This document shows positions 24,697 to 33,940 of a DNA stretch of 64,000 nt, one piece after another (positions within the stretch are counted from its first letter, which is position 1; every line of letters starts with the position of its first letter). The translations under genes and the position numbers were made by a program. Source of the DNA: Halanaerobiales bacterium (lineage in GTDB: Bacteria; Bacillota; Halanaerobiia; Halanaerobiales; DTU029). A model generated the notes under the pieces. The model was not told the origin of the DNA and searched no databases. It saw only the letters and a program-made list of their open reading frames with translations. The stretch is taken from contig JAKSCG010000137.1 in assembly GCA_022360715.1 (NCBI GenBank), positions 1 through 64,000 on the forward strand, in the 5' to 3' direction.

Positions 24697-24896
24697 TGCA
24701 TATACCAGAAGCATATAATTGTCCATGTTGTGACGGTAAAGCAATGTTAAGTGTACAACACCTAATGATTATCGAATGTGAAAGTTGCACCAGATTCTCA
24801 GTATCATCTGAAACTATTTCAGGGGCGGTTAAGAAATGGAACAAAAACGTTGACTCAATATTAGAATCTGATTTAGGTTGTGATATCAATGAATGA
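24693..24896 (+). CDS. Lar-like zinc-ribbon protein
   Basis: 67 residues: NCPCCDGKAMLSVQHL, ECESCTRFSVSS, GAVKKWNKN. The spacing CxxC-x20-CxxC followed by A-x-x-x-WN matches the Lar/restriction-alleviation family of small phage proteins. A role against host type I restriction is suggested by the family name only; many members are untested. A type I R subunit remnant lies at the left of this window. Confidence 0.6.
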   Translation: MMHIPEAYNCPCCDGKAMLSVQHLMIIECESCTRFSVSSETISGAVKKWNKNVDSILESDLGCDINE

Positions 24897-25950
24897 TATC
24901 AAATTCATTGTAACTGGCGATCTACACTGGACCGGTAAAAATCCTAAGGCCAGGCTGGATAATTACAAGGAGGCTTTGTCCCTGAAGCTTAAAGAAATAT
25001 TTGAACTGGCGCTTCATCATAAATGCAAAGGGGTAATTATTCCGGGGGATATTTTTGATAGCCCAGGCGCTTCATTATCAGTAATAAGCGAGCTGGGCAA
25101 CCTTCTATATCAAGCATCTAAAATGGATGTAAAAACAAATCCAAGTGTTATACCGGACCCATTGTGTCCTATGGATATATTCACAATTGCCGGCAACCAT
25201 GATGTGTATTCTGGCAATAAAAATACTTTAAATAGAACACCTTATGGGCTGTTGAAACAATTCCGTATACTCACCCATATAGAAGAGTTCGTATTTCCGG
25301 GATTTGGACTGGTATTACAAGGGCATAGTTATAATGCGGAAATTACCGATAAAGCTCTAAGTTATTACTTGCCGCATGATAGCGATTTTTATATTGATGA
25401 ACCCAGAATTAAAATGTTGGTCACGCATGGAATGTTGCTGGATAAAGCCCCAGGTTATGAGCTTAGACATACATTAATGTCAGACGTAGCAGAACACCCC
25501 AATGCCCCTGATATACTTATTAACGGCCATGAACACAATGGATTCGGTATTAAAAAAATTAACAACACCCTTTTCATCAACCCTGGGTCCATTGGTCGGA
25601 TTAAAGCCACCGAAGAGAATATCAACCGTATTCCCCAGGTTGCACTGCTGACAATACCGACAGAAGGAAAAGGTGATCCATTCGCTGAGTTAATACCTCT
25701 AAAAAGTGCTAAACCTGGTCATGAAGTATTATCCAGGGAGCACATTATAGAAGAAAAGAAGCGGAAAGAAATGACCCAGAAATTTTTAGAATTGTTGGCT
25801 GAGGAAGGCGAGAGTAAATACCAGGACCTGGAGCAGGTTGTCAAGGGGATTGGTAAACGTAAGCACCTACCTAAGCCCATTGTTAATGAAGCATTGAAGA
25901 GATTGGCTGAAGCACGAGAGGAGGGGGACCATGAACAAAGGTCGAGGTAA
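24889..25950 (+). CDS. Mre11/SbcD-like metallophosphoesterase
   Basis: 353 residues. Phosphoesterase motifs in order: VTGDLHWTG, IIPGDIFDSPG, IAGNHDVYSG, VTHGML and INGHEHNGFG, followed by FINPGSIGR. These bind the two metal ions of the nuclease. It is the expected partner of the split Rad50. ATG 24889 overlaps the previous stop; the upstream in-frame GTG 24880 is also possible. A C-terminal helical tail (about 280-353) may bind Rad50 coils. Confidence 0.9.
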   Translation: MNDIKFIVTGDLHWTGKNPKARLDNYKEALSLKLKEIFELALHHKCKGVIIPGDIFDSPGASLSVISELGNLLYQASKMDVKTNPSVIPDPLCPMDIFTIAGNHDVYSGNKNTLNRTPYGLLKQFRILTHIEEFVFPGFGLVLQGHSYNAEITDKALSYYLPHDSDFYIDEPRIKMLVTHGMLLDKAPGYELRHTLMSDVAEHPNAPDILINGHEHNGFGIKKINNTLFINPGSIGRIKATEENINRIPQVALLTIPTEGKGDPFAELIPLKSAKPGHEVLSREHIIEEKKRKEMTQKFLELLAEEGESKYQDLEQVVKGIGKRKHLPKPIVNEALKRLAEAREEGDHEQRSR

Positions 25951-26167
25951 TTGGTTTGTTGTCGGCGAGATATATCTAAGATATAAAATAGATGAAAATT
26001 GCCGGATGATATTAATAAAAAAAGCCGGGGGACTACATCCCACTTGTAGGCAAGGCAAACATTTAGGTTTAATTATTGAAACTGAAAATAAACATTACTA
26101 TCATTTTATCCATTTAACAGGAACACCAACAGAGGGAAGATGGAAATGCGTTTCAGAACATTGTTAA
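25931..26167 (+). CDS. Small phage protein, unknown
   Basis: 78 residues overlapping the end of the Mre11-like gene by 20 bases, with GAGGAGGGGGACC before the ATG. NWFVVGEIYLRYKIDENCRM and CVSEHC at the end suggest a small beta-rich fold with a possible metal site. No family recognised. Confidence 0.55.
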   Translation: MNKGRGNWFVVGEIYLRYKIDENCRMILIKKAGGLHPTCRQGKHLGLIIETENKHYYHFIHLTGTPTEGRWKCVSEHC

Positions 26168-26191
26168 AGCAATATCAAAAGGAGGTATTTA

Positions 26192-28423
26192 ATGAATTTT
26201 GCTAATGAAGTGGAAGAATGGGAAAGAGAGACTACTGAAAAAAAAATTAAACTAACTGAACTCAAAAGCCGGAAAGAAATAATCGGCGTACTTGACAGAA
26301 TAGTTTTCTCTAGTCCCAAAAGCGGATATTGCGTCCTGAAAATTGACCACAAAAACCCGGCGATGTTAATTACTGCCGTAGGATATATGAGCAGTCCGCA
26401 GGAGGGATCAGAGTATAAATTCAAAGGAAGTTGGAAAGAACACCCGAAGTATGGAGAACAGTTCCAGATAGAGGAATTCGAACTGCTTCTTCCTACCAAC
26501 AAAACGGGAATAACAAAATATCTAGAAAACACCATTTTCGGTGTAGGACCGGTAAAAGCCAGACTGATAGTTGATGAACTGGGGGTAAACGCCCTGGACC
26601 AAATCAAAGCCGATCCGGGGATATTGGAGCAATTTAATTTTATATCGGAATACCAGATCAACCAGGTCCGGGATGACTTAACCCATAATTCTGCCCAGGC
26701 TGATTTTATAGCCAGTATTTGTCGCCGAGGGGTAACCCCTCGTCTAGCTTCCCGGATTTGGGTAACATATCTGACCAGAAAGATAGCACCGGACGAGATC
26801 CAGAAAAAAATTGAAGAGAACCCTTACATATTAATTGACGACATTGACCGGATAGGGTTCTTAACCGCCGATAAAATTGCCCGAACTGTAAGAATAGATA
26901 AGAATTCTTCATTCCGGATTCAAGCAGCAATCAAACACATACTGAAAGAAGCTACCAATGAAGGTCATGTTTATTTGCCTTTTGCTGCAATAGCCAAAAG
27001 AACCAAAAAGCTGCTTGATATCATAATCGAAGATATGACTATTGCCGTGATGGTTAAGAAAATGGCTGATGATATGGAACTGCTAAACCGGGAAGAAAAC
27101 GATGTTTATTTAAAAGAGCTGCATAAAGCTGAAAACCAGCTGGCCGATCAGCTTAAAATGCTCCTGGAAGCAGAAGATGATTTAAAAGCAAGTGATAACA
27201 TAATCAATTATGAGCAGAAGGTCCAGGAAATTGAATATGCACCAGAGCAGATTGAAGCCCTTAAAAAAGCTATTGAAAATAAAGTTTCAATTATTACCGG
27301 CGGACCCGGTACCGGGAAAACCACCGTGATTAGAAGCATATGCAATATCTATCATCGTAATTTGCCGGAGAATGAAATATACCTGGCCAGCCCAACCGGG
27401 AAAGCGGCTAAAAGAATGGAGGAATCGACCGGGAGAGAAGCGATGACAATCCATAGATTGCTTCGCTATAACCCCAACATTGAGGCCTTTACGTTTGGGT
27501 ATGATGATCCATTGCCCGGCCCGGGACTGCTCATAGTAGATGAATTTTCTATGTGTGATCTTCTGCTGGCCCGGGATTTATTCGCGGCGGTTGAACAGGA
27601 TCTGAAAGTTGTTCTGGTCGGGGATGTTGACCAGTTACCCAGTGTAGGTCCCGGGAGCGTACTAAGAGATATGATTAACTCTGATACAATCCCGGTAACC
27701 AGGCTCAAATATAATTATCGCCAAGCCAACGGTTCTGTGGTAGCCCGGATGGCTAACGAGATGACAGAAGGAATTGTCCCTGAACTTAAGGATGACGGAG
27801 ATTTTAAATATACAAAGGTTCTTGCCGATGATATAGCAGAACAGGAAACACTTAGCTTAATAAAACAATTAGTAGCCAATGGTAAAACAGTAATGGACTT
27901 TCAAATATTATCTCCAATGCGTAAAGGCAAGTCCGGAGTTAATAACCTAAATGAAAAAATTAGGGATATTGTTAATCCCAAAAACGACAAAAAGCCAGAA
28001 TTAGGTTCTTATAGGCTAAGTGACAAGGTAATGGTTATCCAGAACGATTACCAGAAAGGGGTTTTTAACGGAAACATCGGAAAAGTAGTAGCAATTGAAA
28101 AAAACAATCTTTTCGTCGATATTCTTGATAACGATGACCCTGAACCGGTTATTTTTAAGGCAGAAGAACTGGACTTGCTACAACTTGCTTATGCTACTAC
28201 CATACACAAAAGCCAGGGCAGCGAATTTCCGATTGTAATAATGGCACTAACCAAGAGCCATTTCATTATGTTAAAAAGAAATTTGCTTTATACCGGTATG
28301 ACCAGGGCAAAGGATAAACTTATCCTGGTCACAGACCCTTGGGCGGTCAGGAAAGCTGTTAAAGATAACAAAGTGGAAAAAAGATATAGTAAGCTCGCTG
28401 AAAAATTAAAGAGAGGAGTTTAA
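26192..28423 (+). CDS. RecD2-type DNA helicase
   Basis: 743 residues. An N-terminal OB-like part and helix-hairpin-helix region (NTIFGVGPVKARLIVDELG near 115) precede the superfamily 1B helicase core: Walker A ITGGPGTGKTT (about 369-378), Walker B LLIVDEFSM, motif III VLVGDVDQLPSVGPG, YRQ, and LAYATTIHKSQGSEF and LLYTGMTRAK near the end. This 5'-3' helicase family is common in Bacillota, alone without RecBC. With Mre11/Rad50 it forms the phage's end-processing set. Strong ribosome site AAAGGAGGTATT. Confidence 0.93.
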   Translation: MNFANEVEEWERETTEKKIKLTELKSRKEIIGVLDRIVFSSPKSGYCVLKIDHKNPAMLITAVGYMSSPQEGSEYKFKGSWKEHPKYGEQFQIEEFELLLPTNKTGITKYLENTIFGVGPVKARLIVDELGVNALDQIKADPGILEQFNFISEYQINQVRDDLTHNSAQADFIASICRRGVTPRLASRIWVTYLTRKIAPDEIQKKIEENPYILIDDIDRIGFLTADKIARTVRIDKNSSFRIQAAIKHILKEATNEGHVYLPFAAIAKRTKKLLDIIIEDMTIAVMVKKMADDMELLNREENDVYLKELHKAENQLADQLKMLLEAEDDLKASDNIINYEQKVQEIEYAPEQIEALKKAIENKVSIITGGPGTGKTTVIRSICNIYHRNLPENEIYLASPTGKAAKRMEESTGREAMTIHRLLRYNPNIEAFTFGYDDPLPGPGLLIVDEFSMCDLLLARDLFAAVEQDLKVVLVGDVDQLPSVGPGSVLRDMINSDTIPVTRLKYNYRQANGSVVARMANEMTEGIVPELKDDGDFKYTKVLADDIAEQETLSLIKQLVANGKTVMDFQILSPMRKGKSGVNNLNEKIRDIVNPKNDKKPELGSYRLSDKVMVIQNDYQKGVFNGNIGKVVAIEKNNLFVDILDNDDPEPVIFKAEELDLLQLAYATTIHKSQGSEFPIVIMALTKSHFIMLKRNLLYTGMTRAKDKLILVTDPWAVRKAVKDNKVEKRYSKLAEKLKRGV

Positions 28424-28425
28424 TT

Positions 28426-28596
28426 ATGAATTTTGATTATGTCCCCTGGTGGTGGCTGATAGTGTTTTTTATCCTGGGTGGATGTTTTGGAATCTCGATT
28501 ATGGCCTTGATGTTCGCATCGAAAGATGCTGATAAGAGATCCGGCGTGATAGATGGCGTTAAATTAGGACAGAGGTTTAGAGGACGGGATCGATGA
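28426..28596 (+). CDS. Small single-pass membrane protein
   Basis: 56 residues: VPWWWLIVFFILGGCFGISI is a membrane segment, followed by a charged tail. The ribosome site GAGAGGAG overlaps the recD2 end; the stop overlaps the next ATG. Unknown function. Confidence 0.6.
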   Translation: MNFDYVPWWWLIVFFILGGCFGISIMALMFASKDADKRSGVIDGVKLGQRFRGRDR

Positions 28597-29165
28597 TGTT
28601 GGTGATACAAAAAAAGGATTTTGACAACTGGCTCGACATTGATGAATGCGAAAATGTGATTCAAGCCAAAAAATATATTAAAAATATAGTAGAAACCGAG
28701 GGAGAAAAAGCGGAAAACTATAGAGTAATCATGCCGATCCTTCGTTGTGTTACCACTATAGAATTCATAAGCGATATGCCAAAAGAAGAGAAGGAAGCTG
28801 AAGAAACAGAAAAAAAAGAATCTAAGCCGGAAAAAACGGATGAAAGTCCAAAACCCAGAAAACCCGGATTTACTCAAGTTTATACTGACGAACAGTTAAA
28901 ATTATTGTATTTTGAACGGTCCTGCCAATTGAATCGTTGGGCTAGAACCAGAGATTTTTCAGCTTCAGCTGGGGATAAATTTCCTACATGGGCCACTTTC
29001 CGCAGCCGCTTGGGAAGCATAAGTAACGTGAAGGATATGGTTGCTCATGAACTTAGAAAAGACCCGATTTCACTTAAATATCGGGAAATTATTGACCAGT
29101 ATTATACTAATGGTAAGGAACGTCATACCGGGGTATATGTCATTAAGAGATTGAACGAAATATGA
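28593..29165 (+). CDS. Phage protein with a homing-endonuclease-associated-repeat-like tail
   Basis: 190 residues. A short N-terminal domain is linked by a Lys/Glu/Pro-rich stretch (about 70-97) to a C-terminal part with NRWARTRDFSASAGDKFPTW and FRSRLGSISNV, the R-x-P-x-x-x-D-F ... W/F-x-x-R-x-G pattern of small DNA-binding repeats in homing endonucleases. No nuclease motif is seen, so DNA binding is the most that can be said. Confidence 0.55.
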   Translation: MMLVIQKKDFDNWLDIDECENVIQAKKYIKNIVETEGEKAENYRVIMPILRCVTTIEFISDMPKEEKEAEETEKKESKPEKTDESPKPRKPGFTQVYTDEQLKLLYFERSCQLNRWARTRDFSASAGDKFPTWATFRSRLGSISNVKDMVAHELRKDPISLKYREIIDQYYTNGKERHTGVYVIKRLNEI

Positions 29166-29207
29166 AACCATTAAAAATTAACCTCACTAGCAAAAGGGAG
29201 TTGGATA

Positions 29208-29564
29208 ATGAAAATTAAAAAACTCATGAAAGAAGCCAATAACATTTCAAGAGAAAAAGGTTTTTTAGAATACGAAAATATAATCGGAAAAATGATACAG
29301 GGCAAAATTCTTTCGAGTAAAGAAATATTAGAGGTGGAAAGAGCTTTTGAAGCTCAAAAAATTATGCTAATCGTTACTGAATTAAGTGAGTTCATAGAAG
29401 CCCATAGGATTGACGATTATGAAAACATGAAAGAAGAAATAGCTGATACTTTTATAAGGCTTGCTGATTTTAGTGCAATCCACGTTCCGGATATCGAAAC
29501 TGTTATTCGCAAGAAAATAAATAAAAATAGGCAACGCTCTAGAAAGCATGGAAAACAATATTAG
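29208..29564 (+). CDS. MazG-like nucleotide pyrophosphohydrolase
   Basis: 118 residues. IMLIVTELSEFIEAHR and NMKEEIADTFIRLADFS hold the ExxE and ExxD metal-binding pairs of the MazG/all-alpha NTP-PPase family. Phage members cut (d)NTPs or lower alarmone levels to keep the host metabolically active. Which substrate is used cannot be told. ATG after AAGGGAGTTGG. Confidence 0.82.
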   Translation: MKIKKLMKEANNISREKGFLEYENIIGKMIQGKILSSKEILEVERAFEAQKIMLIVTELSEFIEAHRIDDYENMKEEIADTFIRLADFSAIHVPDIETVIRKKINKNRQRSRKHGKQY

Positions 29565-29582
29565 TGTCATGGAAAGGGGTTA

Positions 29583-29966
29583 ATGTGTTTAATGGACTTT
29601 AAAAAGCTAGAACGAGAATTAAGAAACAATCAACTGTACAAAGATATGAAGGTTGTGGCTACTGTAATCGGCAGTTTTTATTCCGGGTGTAAAGATCATG
29701 CTAATATCGGAACTAAAAATGCTCATAATTTTACTTCGCACTTAATACAAGCGATTTTTGCCAGAAATAAATCAAATAAAAATCAGCAACCAGATTTAAA
29801 AGAAGAAAAACAACCGGATCTGAACGAAATAGAGCAGGAACAAAGAGAGCTGGCCAACATAATTTGTAGTTATTATTTAGAATGCAAACAACAAAAAAAT
29901 ATCACAAAAAATGAAGCCCAAAAACTTACCAAGACTTTTATATTTAGTATGATTAATTGTAATTAA
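29583..29966 (+). CDS. Hypothetical phage protein with internal repeat
   Basis: 127 residues. The two halves resemble each other: VATVIGSFYSGCKDHANIGT with NAHNFTSHLIQAIF, and ANIICSYYLECKQQKNIT with EAQKLTKTFIFSMI, joined by a Gln/Lys/Asp-rich linker. So it is a tandem duplication of a small helical unit. Function unknown. Confidence 0.65.
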   Translation: MCLMDFKKLERELRNNQLYKDMKVVATVIGSFYSGCKDHANIGTKNAHNFTSHLIQAIFARNKSNKNQQPDLKEEKQPDLNEIEQEQRELANIICSYYLECKQQKNITKNEAQKLTKTFIFSMINCN

Positions 29967-30000
29967 CACCTATATACCACAAAAGGTGGTGAATTGAATT

Positions 30001-32511
30001 GTGGCAGACAATATATCAATAGAGATCTATACAAAGTTCCTTGAAAAAGCAAAATTAACTAAAGTTGACCGAGAAACCTTGAAAGTTACACGAGGTTTCT
30101 CGGACGCAATTATTGATAAATTCAAGTTCATATCCGGAAGGAAGCAAAACCGCCAAATTATTAATGACCTCCGGAAAGAATATGACGATCCGGTATTGCT
30201 TAAAGCCGGAATCCTGGAAGAGGTTAATAATAATCTTCGGCCATGCAGCCAGTTGCTGGATAGTCGAATAATCATCCCCTATCTTGATAATAATGAAAAG
30301 GTTACTCTTATCAGACCGCATAAGTTAGGGCTGGGTAATGTGCCAATACAAATTTATTGTCAATTATTACTTAAATCAAAGCCAGAACACATTATCATAA
30401 CAGAAGGAGAGTTTAAAGCGGTTGCTCTTAATCAATGGGATATTCCTGGAATAGCAGTTCCGGGAATTAGTTCTTTTGGAGGGAAATACTTTTCTAATTT
30501 GGTTGACCTGTTAAAAGAATTTGAGGTCCAGAAAATTACCGTAATATTTGATAATGAAACAAAGGATAATCCACGGTATAAAAGCTATAAAGAAAAACCC
30601 GAAGACCGGTGGGATACTCCATACTGGGCTTACATTATTGCCCAAAGATTATTAAAAGAGAATTTCAAGGTGAAGATCGGCCAACTACCCAAGGATTGGA
30701 TAGAAAACGGGAAAATAGACCTGGACGGAGCTCTGGCCCAAGGCAAAAGTAAAGAAGATATTATTTCAATAAGGGATAACGCTCTTTCCAGAACTGAATT
30801 TTTGAATTCTCTATCCGAAGAAGCTCAAAAGGTTGTTAGAAGAAAAATTGCAATGTATTTTTCGTCTAGTCCAATCTGGCGAAATTTTAATAAATACATG
30901 ATTAAAAGAAAGAAAGGTGATGCCGCATGGGATGAACAAATAAGTAATTTTATAATTGATATCAAGTCATCTTTTTTCACTCCTGATGGATGTAAAAGGC
31001 ATGTCCAATTTGCAAATGAATTTGGAGAAAAAAGCCGGACATTTGTTTTAGAACCGGCTGAAATGGCCGGAGTAGGAAAGTTTAAAGAATATTGTTTCAG
31101 TCGGGGTAATTATGTTTGGGAAGGTTCCGGAACCGATTTACAGGAGGTGTGGAAATACGAACTGATGAGAGATACAGGCGATATGATTTATATGCCGGAA
31201 GCAATTGGAGAAATAGAACCTGGATTCTGGTTGTTTGCTAACGTCGCAATTAAAGAAGGAAAAGTTTATCAACCTGATTCGGACGGCATTTTCTGGATTG
31301 ACGGAAAAGGGTATAAACCCCAATCACTTAATATCGGTCCGCGCGGCGAAGAGATGGAAGATGCTATACCGTCTTTATACACGGACCCGATTAATATCAA
31401 AGAAATAGCTAAAACAATTAAATTGTCGGTAGGCGGGTATCAGGCATACATAGGGCTAGGTTGGGTTGTAGCGACAATTTTTAGCAGAGTAATATTTGAT
31501 GAGTTTAAAAGTTTTCCTTTTATTTTCCCGCATGGTAAACGAGAAGCGGGAAAATCTACTTTCATGCGATGGATTATGAATTTTTTTGGTATTGAAACAG
31601 AGGGAACCAGTATAGCCGAATCATCTCAAAATTACATTATGAGAGCTCTTAGCTACTATTCATCAATGGGCGTGTGGTTTGATGAGTATAGAAATGAAAG
31701 GAGAATTACAGATAAGGACGGATATTTACGCTCTGCCTATAACCGACAACTTTCCGGGAAAGGTGTTAAGTCGGCATTTGGTACCCGGGCTTATAAAGTG
31801 AAAGGAACACTGGCTATCTCTGGAGAAGAATTGCCGCGGGATTCGGGTTTATATACCCGGTGTATTCCTTTGTATATGTCCGCCAATCGGAGAGAACGAC
31901 AAAACTATGATTGGCTTAACAGAATGAATGAAAAATTCTCGGGCTTTGTTTTTAAGTTGATCAAAGAATATGACCAGCTTAAAAACGACTTGCTATATAA
32001 TATCAAAAATTTAAAGTCTAAATTAATAGAACAGGACATCACGGATCGGACCGCAGAAAATTGGGCTATATTAGCCGGCGCTTATGTTACAACAGTTGAA
32101 TTTGATCAGGGTTTTATCGACTGGGTACTTGAAGCCTGCCAGGAGGTCCGGGAAGTTGCTGAAAACGAACATATTCTTAATCAATTTTGGTCCGATATTG
32201 CTATTATGCAAAGCAATAATGAAATTGGACTTAAAGAACTTAGAGTGCTTTACGAAGGTGGTAAAAGACTTTTGGCAATATGGTTTCCATCGGTTTATGA
32301 TAAATGGGCTGTTAAATTCCGACAAAAAACAGGGAAGGAACCTTTCGATAGTGCTTCCATTCATCAATACATTAAAGATGAAGCTTATTTCAAGGATTAT
32401 AAGTCTATTAGGTTAGATGGAAAAATAAGAAAATGTTTCGTTCTCGATCCTGAAAAAGGCCCAGGATATCTTAAAGAAATTAGAAGATTTATTCGGGATG
32501 ATAATGTCTAA
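30001..32511 (+). CDS. Phage primase/helicase: TOPRIM plus P-loop ATPase
   Basis: 836 residues from a GTG. An N-terminal region carries TOPRIM features: IIITEGEFKAVALNQ (Glu motif, near 137) and KITVIFDNETKDN (DxD-like, near 180). A C-terminal ATPase follows: FIFPHGKREAGKSTFMRW (Walker A, near 515) and VWFDEYRNE (Walker B, near 561). A zinc-binding primase domain is not obvious. It is the probable replication initiator/helicase, and the origin-like repeats begin at its stop codon. Confidence 0.8.
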   Translation: MADNISIEIYTKFLEKAKLTKVDRETLKVTRGFSDAIIDKFKFISGRKQNRQIINDLRKEYDDPVLLKAGILEEVNNNLRPCSQLLDSRIIIPYLDNNEKVTLIRPHKLGLGNVPIQIYCQLLLKSKPEHIIITEGEFKAVALNQWDIPGIAVPGISSFGGKYFSNLVDLLKEFEVQKITVIFDNETKDNPRYKSYKEKPEDRWDTPYWAYIIAQRLLKENFKVKIGQLPKDWIENGKIDLDGALAQGKSKEDIISIRDNALSRTEFLNSLSEEAQKVVRRKIAMYFSSSPIWRNFNKYMIKRKKGDAAWDEQISNFIIDIKSSFFTPDGCKRHVQFANEFGEKSRTFVLEPAEMAGVGKFKEYCFSRGNYVWEGSGTDLQEVWKYELMRDTGDMIYMPEAIGEIEPGFWLFANVAIKEGKVYQPDSDGIFWIDGKGYKPQSLNIGPRGEEMEDAIPSLYTDPINIKEIAKTIKLSVGGYQAYIGLGWVVATIFSRVIFDEFKSFPFIFPHGKREAGKSTFMRWIMNFFGIETEGTSIAESSQNYIMRALSYYSSMGVWFDEYRNERRITDKDGYLRSAYNRQLSGKGVKSAFGTRAYKVKGTLAISGEELPRDSGLYTRCIPLYMSANRRERQNYDWLNRMNEKFSGFVFKLIKEYDQLKNDLLYNIKNLKSKLIEQDITDRTAENWAILAGAYVTTVEFDQGFIDWVLEACQEVREVAENEHILNQFWSDIAIMQSNNEIGLKELRVLYEGGKRLLAIWFPSVYDKWAVKFRQKTGKEPFDSASIHQYIKDEAYFKDYKSIRLDGKIRKCFVLDPEKGPGYLKEIRRFIRDDNV

Positions 32512-32783
32512 GTTACAAAGTTACAAAAAGTTACACTTCAGGTTACACTCGTGGGCGTTGTTATAACAGGTCTCGTAAGGCCCTGTAACTTTGTAACCTG
32601 AAAACCGGCTCTATATAGAAATTTTAAGTTCCTTTAATTTCTTGCAGATTTACATCTTAAATATAATTTTATACGTTTTTAATCCCCAGCCAGGTTACAA
32701 AGTTATACACCATTTAAAAATCCTGATATAGCAGTAATTATGGGCGTAACTTAAACGTAACTTTTTGTAACTTTGTAACCTGG
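32512..32783 (+). repeat. Candidate replication origin with iterons and a large inverted repeat
   Basis: The stretch holds GTTAC-containing repeats in both orientations. The 23 bases at 32512-32534 are exactly inverted at 32757-32779; each arm has three GTTAC units. Two more blocks, CTGTAACTTTGTAACCTG (32583-32600) and CAGGTTACAAAGTTATAC (32691-32708), lie between. The core is AT-rich. There is no gene here. The position directly after the primase/helicase fits a phage origin. Confidence 0.65.
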
Positions 32784-32815
32784 AAATCGGCCTTTAAATG
32801 AAGGAGTTGGAAATA

Positions 32816-33412
32816 ATGAAAAAATATGACTTTTATTTTTCTGCACATAAAGAAAATAAAACTAAAAAAGATAAAACTTACAAACAAGATCTTGATGATT
32901 ACCTACAAAAAGAACGTGAAAAAAACAAACATGACCCACGGCCGGATATTGAGCCAGATCACTATATCTGGCTTTTTTTATTACGGACCGCTGAAAAGGT
33001 TGACCGGATGACTTACGGTCTTCTTCATGGATTGAGATGTGCGGGGTGTCGTATCCAAATTAACAGAAATAAAAACACGATTAAACTGGACCTGGATAAT
33101 AGCCCTGAACTTTTGAAAATGTATTTGCCTGGAGAGAAACAAAAACATGAACAAATGAAAATATTTCAGGGGGACTTTGAACGTCAAAAAAATATCGCAG
33201 AAGCAAAAAGGGAACAAGAGCTTCTAGATTCAGCTAAAGATAAAATACTTAATGAAGTGCTTCTACCCATGAAAGCTGAACTGGGATTAGTGTTCAAAAA
33301 AATTGCACCGCTGATCAAGGTTGCCGAAAATGAAATCGGTATACATTTTTTTAATCTTAATCAATTAAACAATTATTTGAAAAGAATGGAGGAGTTAAAA
33401 AAAGATGGTTAA
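32816..33412 (+). CDS. Phage protein of unknown function
   Basis: 198 residues. ATG 32816 fits the AAGGAG site; an upstream in-frame ATG (32798) lies before it. Basic N-terminus, then DHYIWLFLLRTAEKVDRMTY and GLRCAGCRIQ, followed by a long helical region. A nucleic-acid role is suggested by charge and by its place between the origin and a resolvase-like gene, but no family is recognised. Confidence 0.65.
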   Translation: MKKYDFYFSAHKENKTKKDKTYKQDLDDYLQKEREKNKHDPRPDIEPDHYIWLFLLRTAEKVDRMTYGLLHGLRCAGCRIQINRNKNTIKLDLDNSPELLKMYLPGEKQKHEQMKIFQGDFERQKNIAEAKREQELLDSAKDKILNEVLLPMKAELGLVFKKIAPLIKVAENEIGIHFFNLNQLNNYLKRMEELKKDG

Positions 33413-33818
33413 TGCTCGTGATAAAGGAAATCGGTTCGAAAGAGATCAGGGGAAATGGTTGCTTGAAAATGATAATTCATGTCCGGTTTTAGGTAGCCTG
33501 GCCAGTTCCTGTGCCCGGGTAGGACACATAACAGAACTTGGTATTGATTTGCTTTCATTACACTATGTCGGGGAAGCAAAGAACCGGGAATCGGTGCCAA
33601 AATGGCTTATTGGAGCCTGGGAACAAATTATTCAAAGATCTAAAGAATTAAACGAATATAATAAGCTGGACAAATTAGGAGCTCCTAAATCAGCTTTCCT
33701 GGCCATAACCAAAAATAGAATGCCGGTTATGCATGTAATCCAACCAGAAAGACATGCAGAGCTTTTGGCCAAGGAAAAAAGGCTTGATATATTAACCGCT
33801 GGAGAAGATGCAAAATGA
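33405..33818 (+). CDS. Holliday junction resolvase-like nuclease
   Basis: 137 residues. RDKGNRFERDQGKWL, ELGIDLLSLHYVGEAKNRES gives the order E / D / ExK of the PDDEXK fold as found in Hjc/RecU-type resolvases and related phage nucleases. It overlaps its neighbours at both ends. Substrate not provable from sequence. Confidence 0.65.
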   Translation: MVNARDKGNRFERDQGKWLLENDNSCPVLGSLASSCARVGHITELGIDLLSLHYVGEAKNRESVPKWLIGAWEQIIQRSKELNEYNKLDKLGAPKSAFLAITKNRMPVMHVIQPERHAELLAKEKRLDILTAGEDAK

Positions 33819-33940
33819 CTGACCGGGAAGTAAAACTGCGGTTTATGGATATCTTTTTGTCTTGGATGTTAGGACTGTCCTGGCGGGAAAAAGCTATCGA
33901 GTTACGAGAAGAGATCAAAAACAAATTAAGCGAAAGGTGA
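33815..33940 (+). CDS. Small phage protein
   Basis: 41 residues, MTDREVKLRFMDIFLSWMLG, ATG overlapping the previous stop and TGATG overlapping the next start. A single amphipathic helix. Kept because of the tight coupling on both sides. Confidence 0.5.
   Translation: MTDREVKLRFMDIFLSWMLGLSWREKAIELREEIKNKLSER

Noticed and set aside
32084-32416. 110-codon plus-strand frame inside the primase/helicase gene
   Set aside because: Lies wholly within a clear gene in another frame, with no ribosome site or domain.
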